Origin: Bacillus sp. 123MFChir2 | GTDB taxonomy: Bacteria; Bacillota; Bacilli; Bacillales; Bacillaceae_G | Direction: 5' to 3' | Assembly (NCBI RefSeq): GCF_000383235.1 | Contig: NZ_KB910947.1 | Coordinates: 1 to 61,027, forward strand | Length of the DNA: 61,027 bases | Shown here: in pieces, positions 60,921 through 61,027 of the stretch | Layout: each line of letters starts with the position of its first letter | Position numbering within the stretch: the stretch's first letter is position 1 | The notes under the pieces: generated by a model | What the model was told of the DNA's origin: nothing | What the model saw: only the letters and a program-made list of their open reading frames with translations | The model's database searches: none | Position numbers and translations under genes: made by a program

Positions 60921-61027
60921 GTGAAACTTTAATCAGTGGGGGTTTTCTTCATCCCCCACTGATTATTAGCCCTCACCAATCGGGCTTTTACGGACAGTTT
61001 ATCTCCCACCTAACTTCTTAAGAAAAG
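60921..61027. repeat. Second-family repeat at the right window edge
   Basis: gtgaaactttaatcagtggg (60921-60940) and cccccactgattattag form a long hairpin, then accaatcgggcttttacgg (60975-60993). These are the inverse of parts of 53287-53365. The final cttcttaagaaaag may begin another element cut by the edge. Confidence 0.65.

Noticed and set aside
1-61027. CRISPR array
   Set aside because: Repeats are many but long, dispersed and in both orientations. There is no short regular repeat-spacer pattern and no cas gene.

Overview
The window is low-GC Bacillus chromosome and looks like the Bacillus cereus group. Three things point there: the arginine deiminase block arcA-arcB-arcD-arcC-arcR, which in B. 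cereus sits close to a fatty-acid desaturase and to ahpCF; strong AGGAGG-type ribosome sites with frequent TTG/GTG starts; and at least 18 copies of an interspersed element of about 150 bp that fits the group-specific bcr1 repeat. There are no rRNA or tRNA genes, no CRISPR array and no intact prophage. Names rest on recognition of protein families and motifs, because no database search could be run.

Left edge to 7.3 kb: a tandem array of 26-codon amphipathic peptide genes (one complete, one cut by the window edge), a small methyltransferase, a divergent MFS transporter / YeiL-type regulator pair around a perfect 20-bp palindrome, an alcohol dehydrogenase, and a three-gene operon of ECF sigma factor, PadR regulator and a RodA/FtsW-like (SEDS) membrane protein with an added N-terminal signalling domain. 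7.6-14 kb: a LytTR regulator with a succinyl-CoA:acetate-type CoA transferase, a membrane-anchored BNR-repeat protein, and the PerR-type ahpC-ahpF peroxide operon. 14-23 kb: a small HTH protein, a KinB-like histidine kinase, a tandem P-loop ATPase, two FAD oxidoreductases (one with a Rieske domain), a nucleotidyltransferase and a cold-type fatty-acid desaturase with a long leader.

23-34.5 kb: a polar amino-acid ABC importer, a chemoreceptor, then ArgR and the arginine deiminase genes with ArcR. Together these import or exchange arginine, convert it to citrulline, then ornithine plus carbamoyl phosphate, and make ATP; predicted cre sites suggest carbon-catabolite control. 34.9-39.3 kb: oligo-1,6-glucosidase, a PTS EIICB and an endonuclease/phosphatase-family enzyme behind cre-like sites.

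39.6-57.5 kb is the plastic part: a large YhgE/Pip-family membrane protein, a truncated IS1182-type transposase, a YdcF protein, a scar zone of gene remnants and a chimeric ORF, topB next to an inverted remnant of another topB 3' end, and two Bce-type antimicrobial-peptide ABC transporters. One transporter has its own BceRS-like two-component system; the other is divergent from yxeA. A 5' piece of the second transporter locus is repeated in inverted orientation at 44.7-45.2 kb. 57.5-61 kb: three tandem bcr1-like copies, a TPP riboswitch, a deleted thiM relic, thiE, a remnant of a threonine ammonia-lyase and a DcuB-type dicarboxylate carrier, ending in another repeat family.
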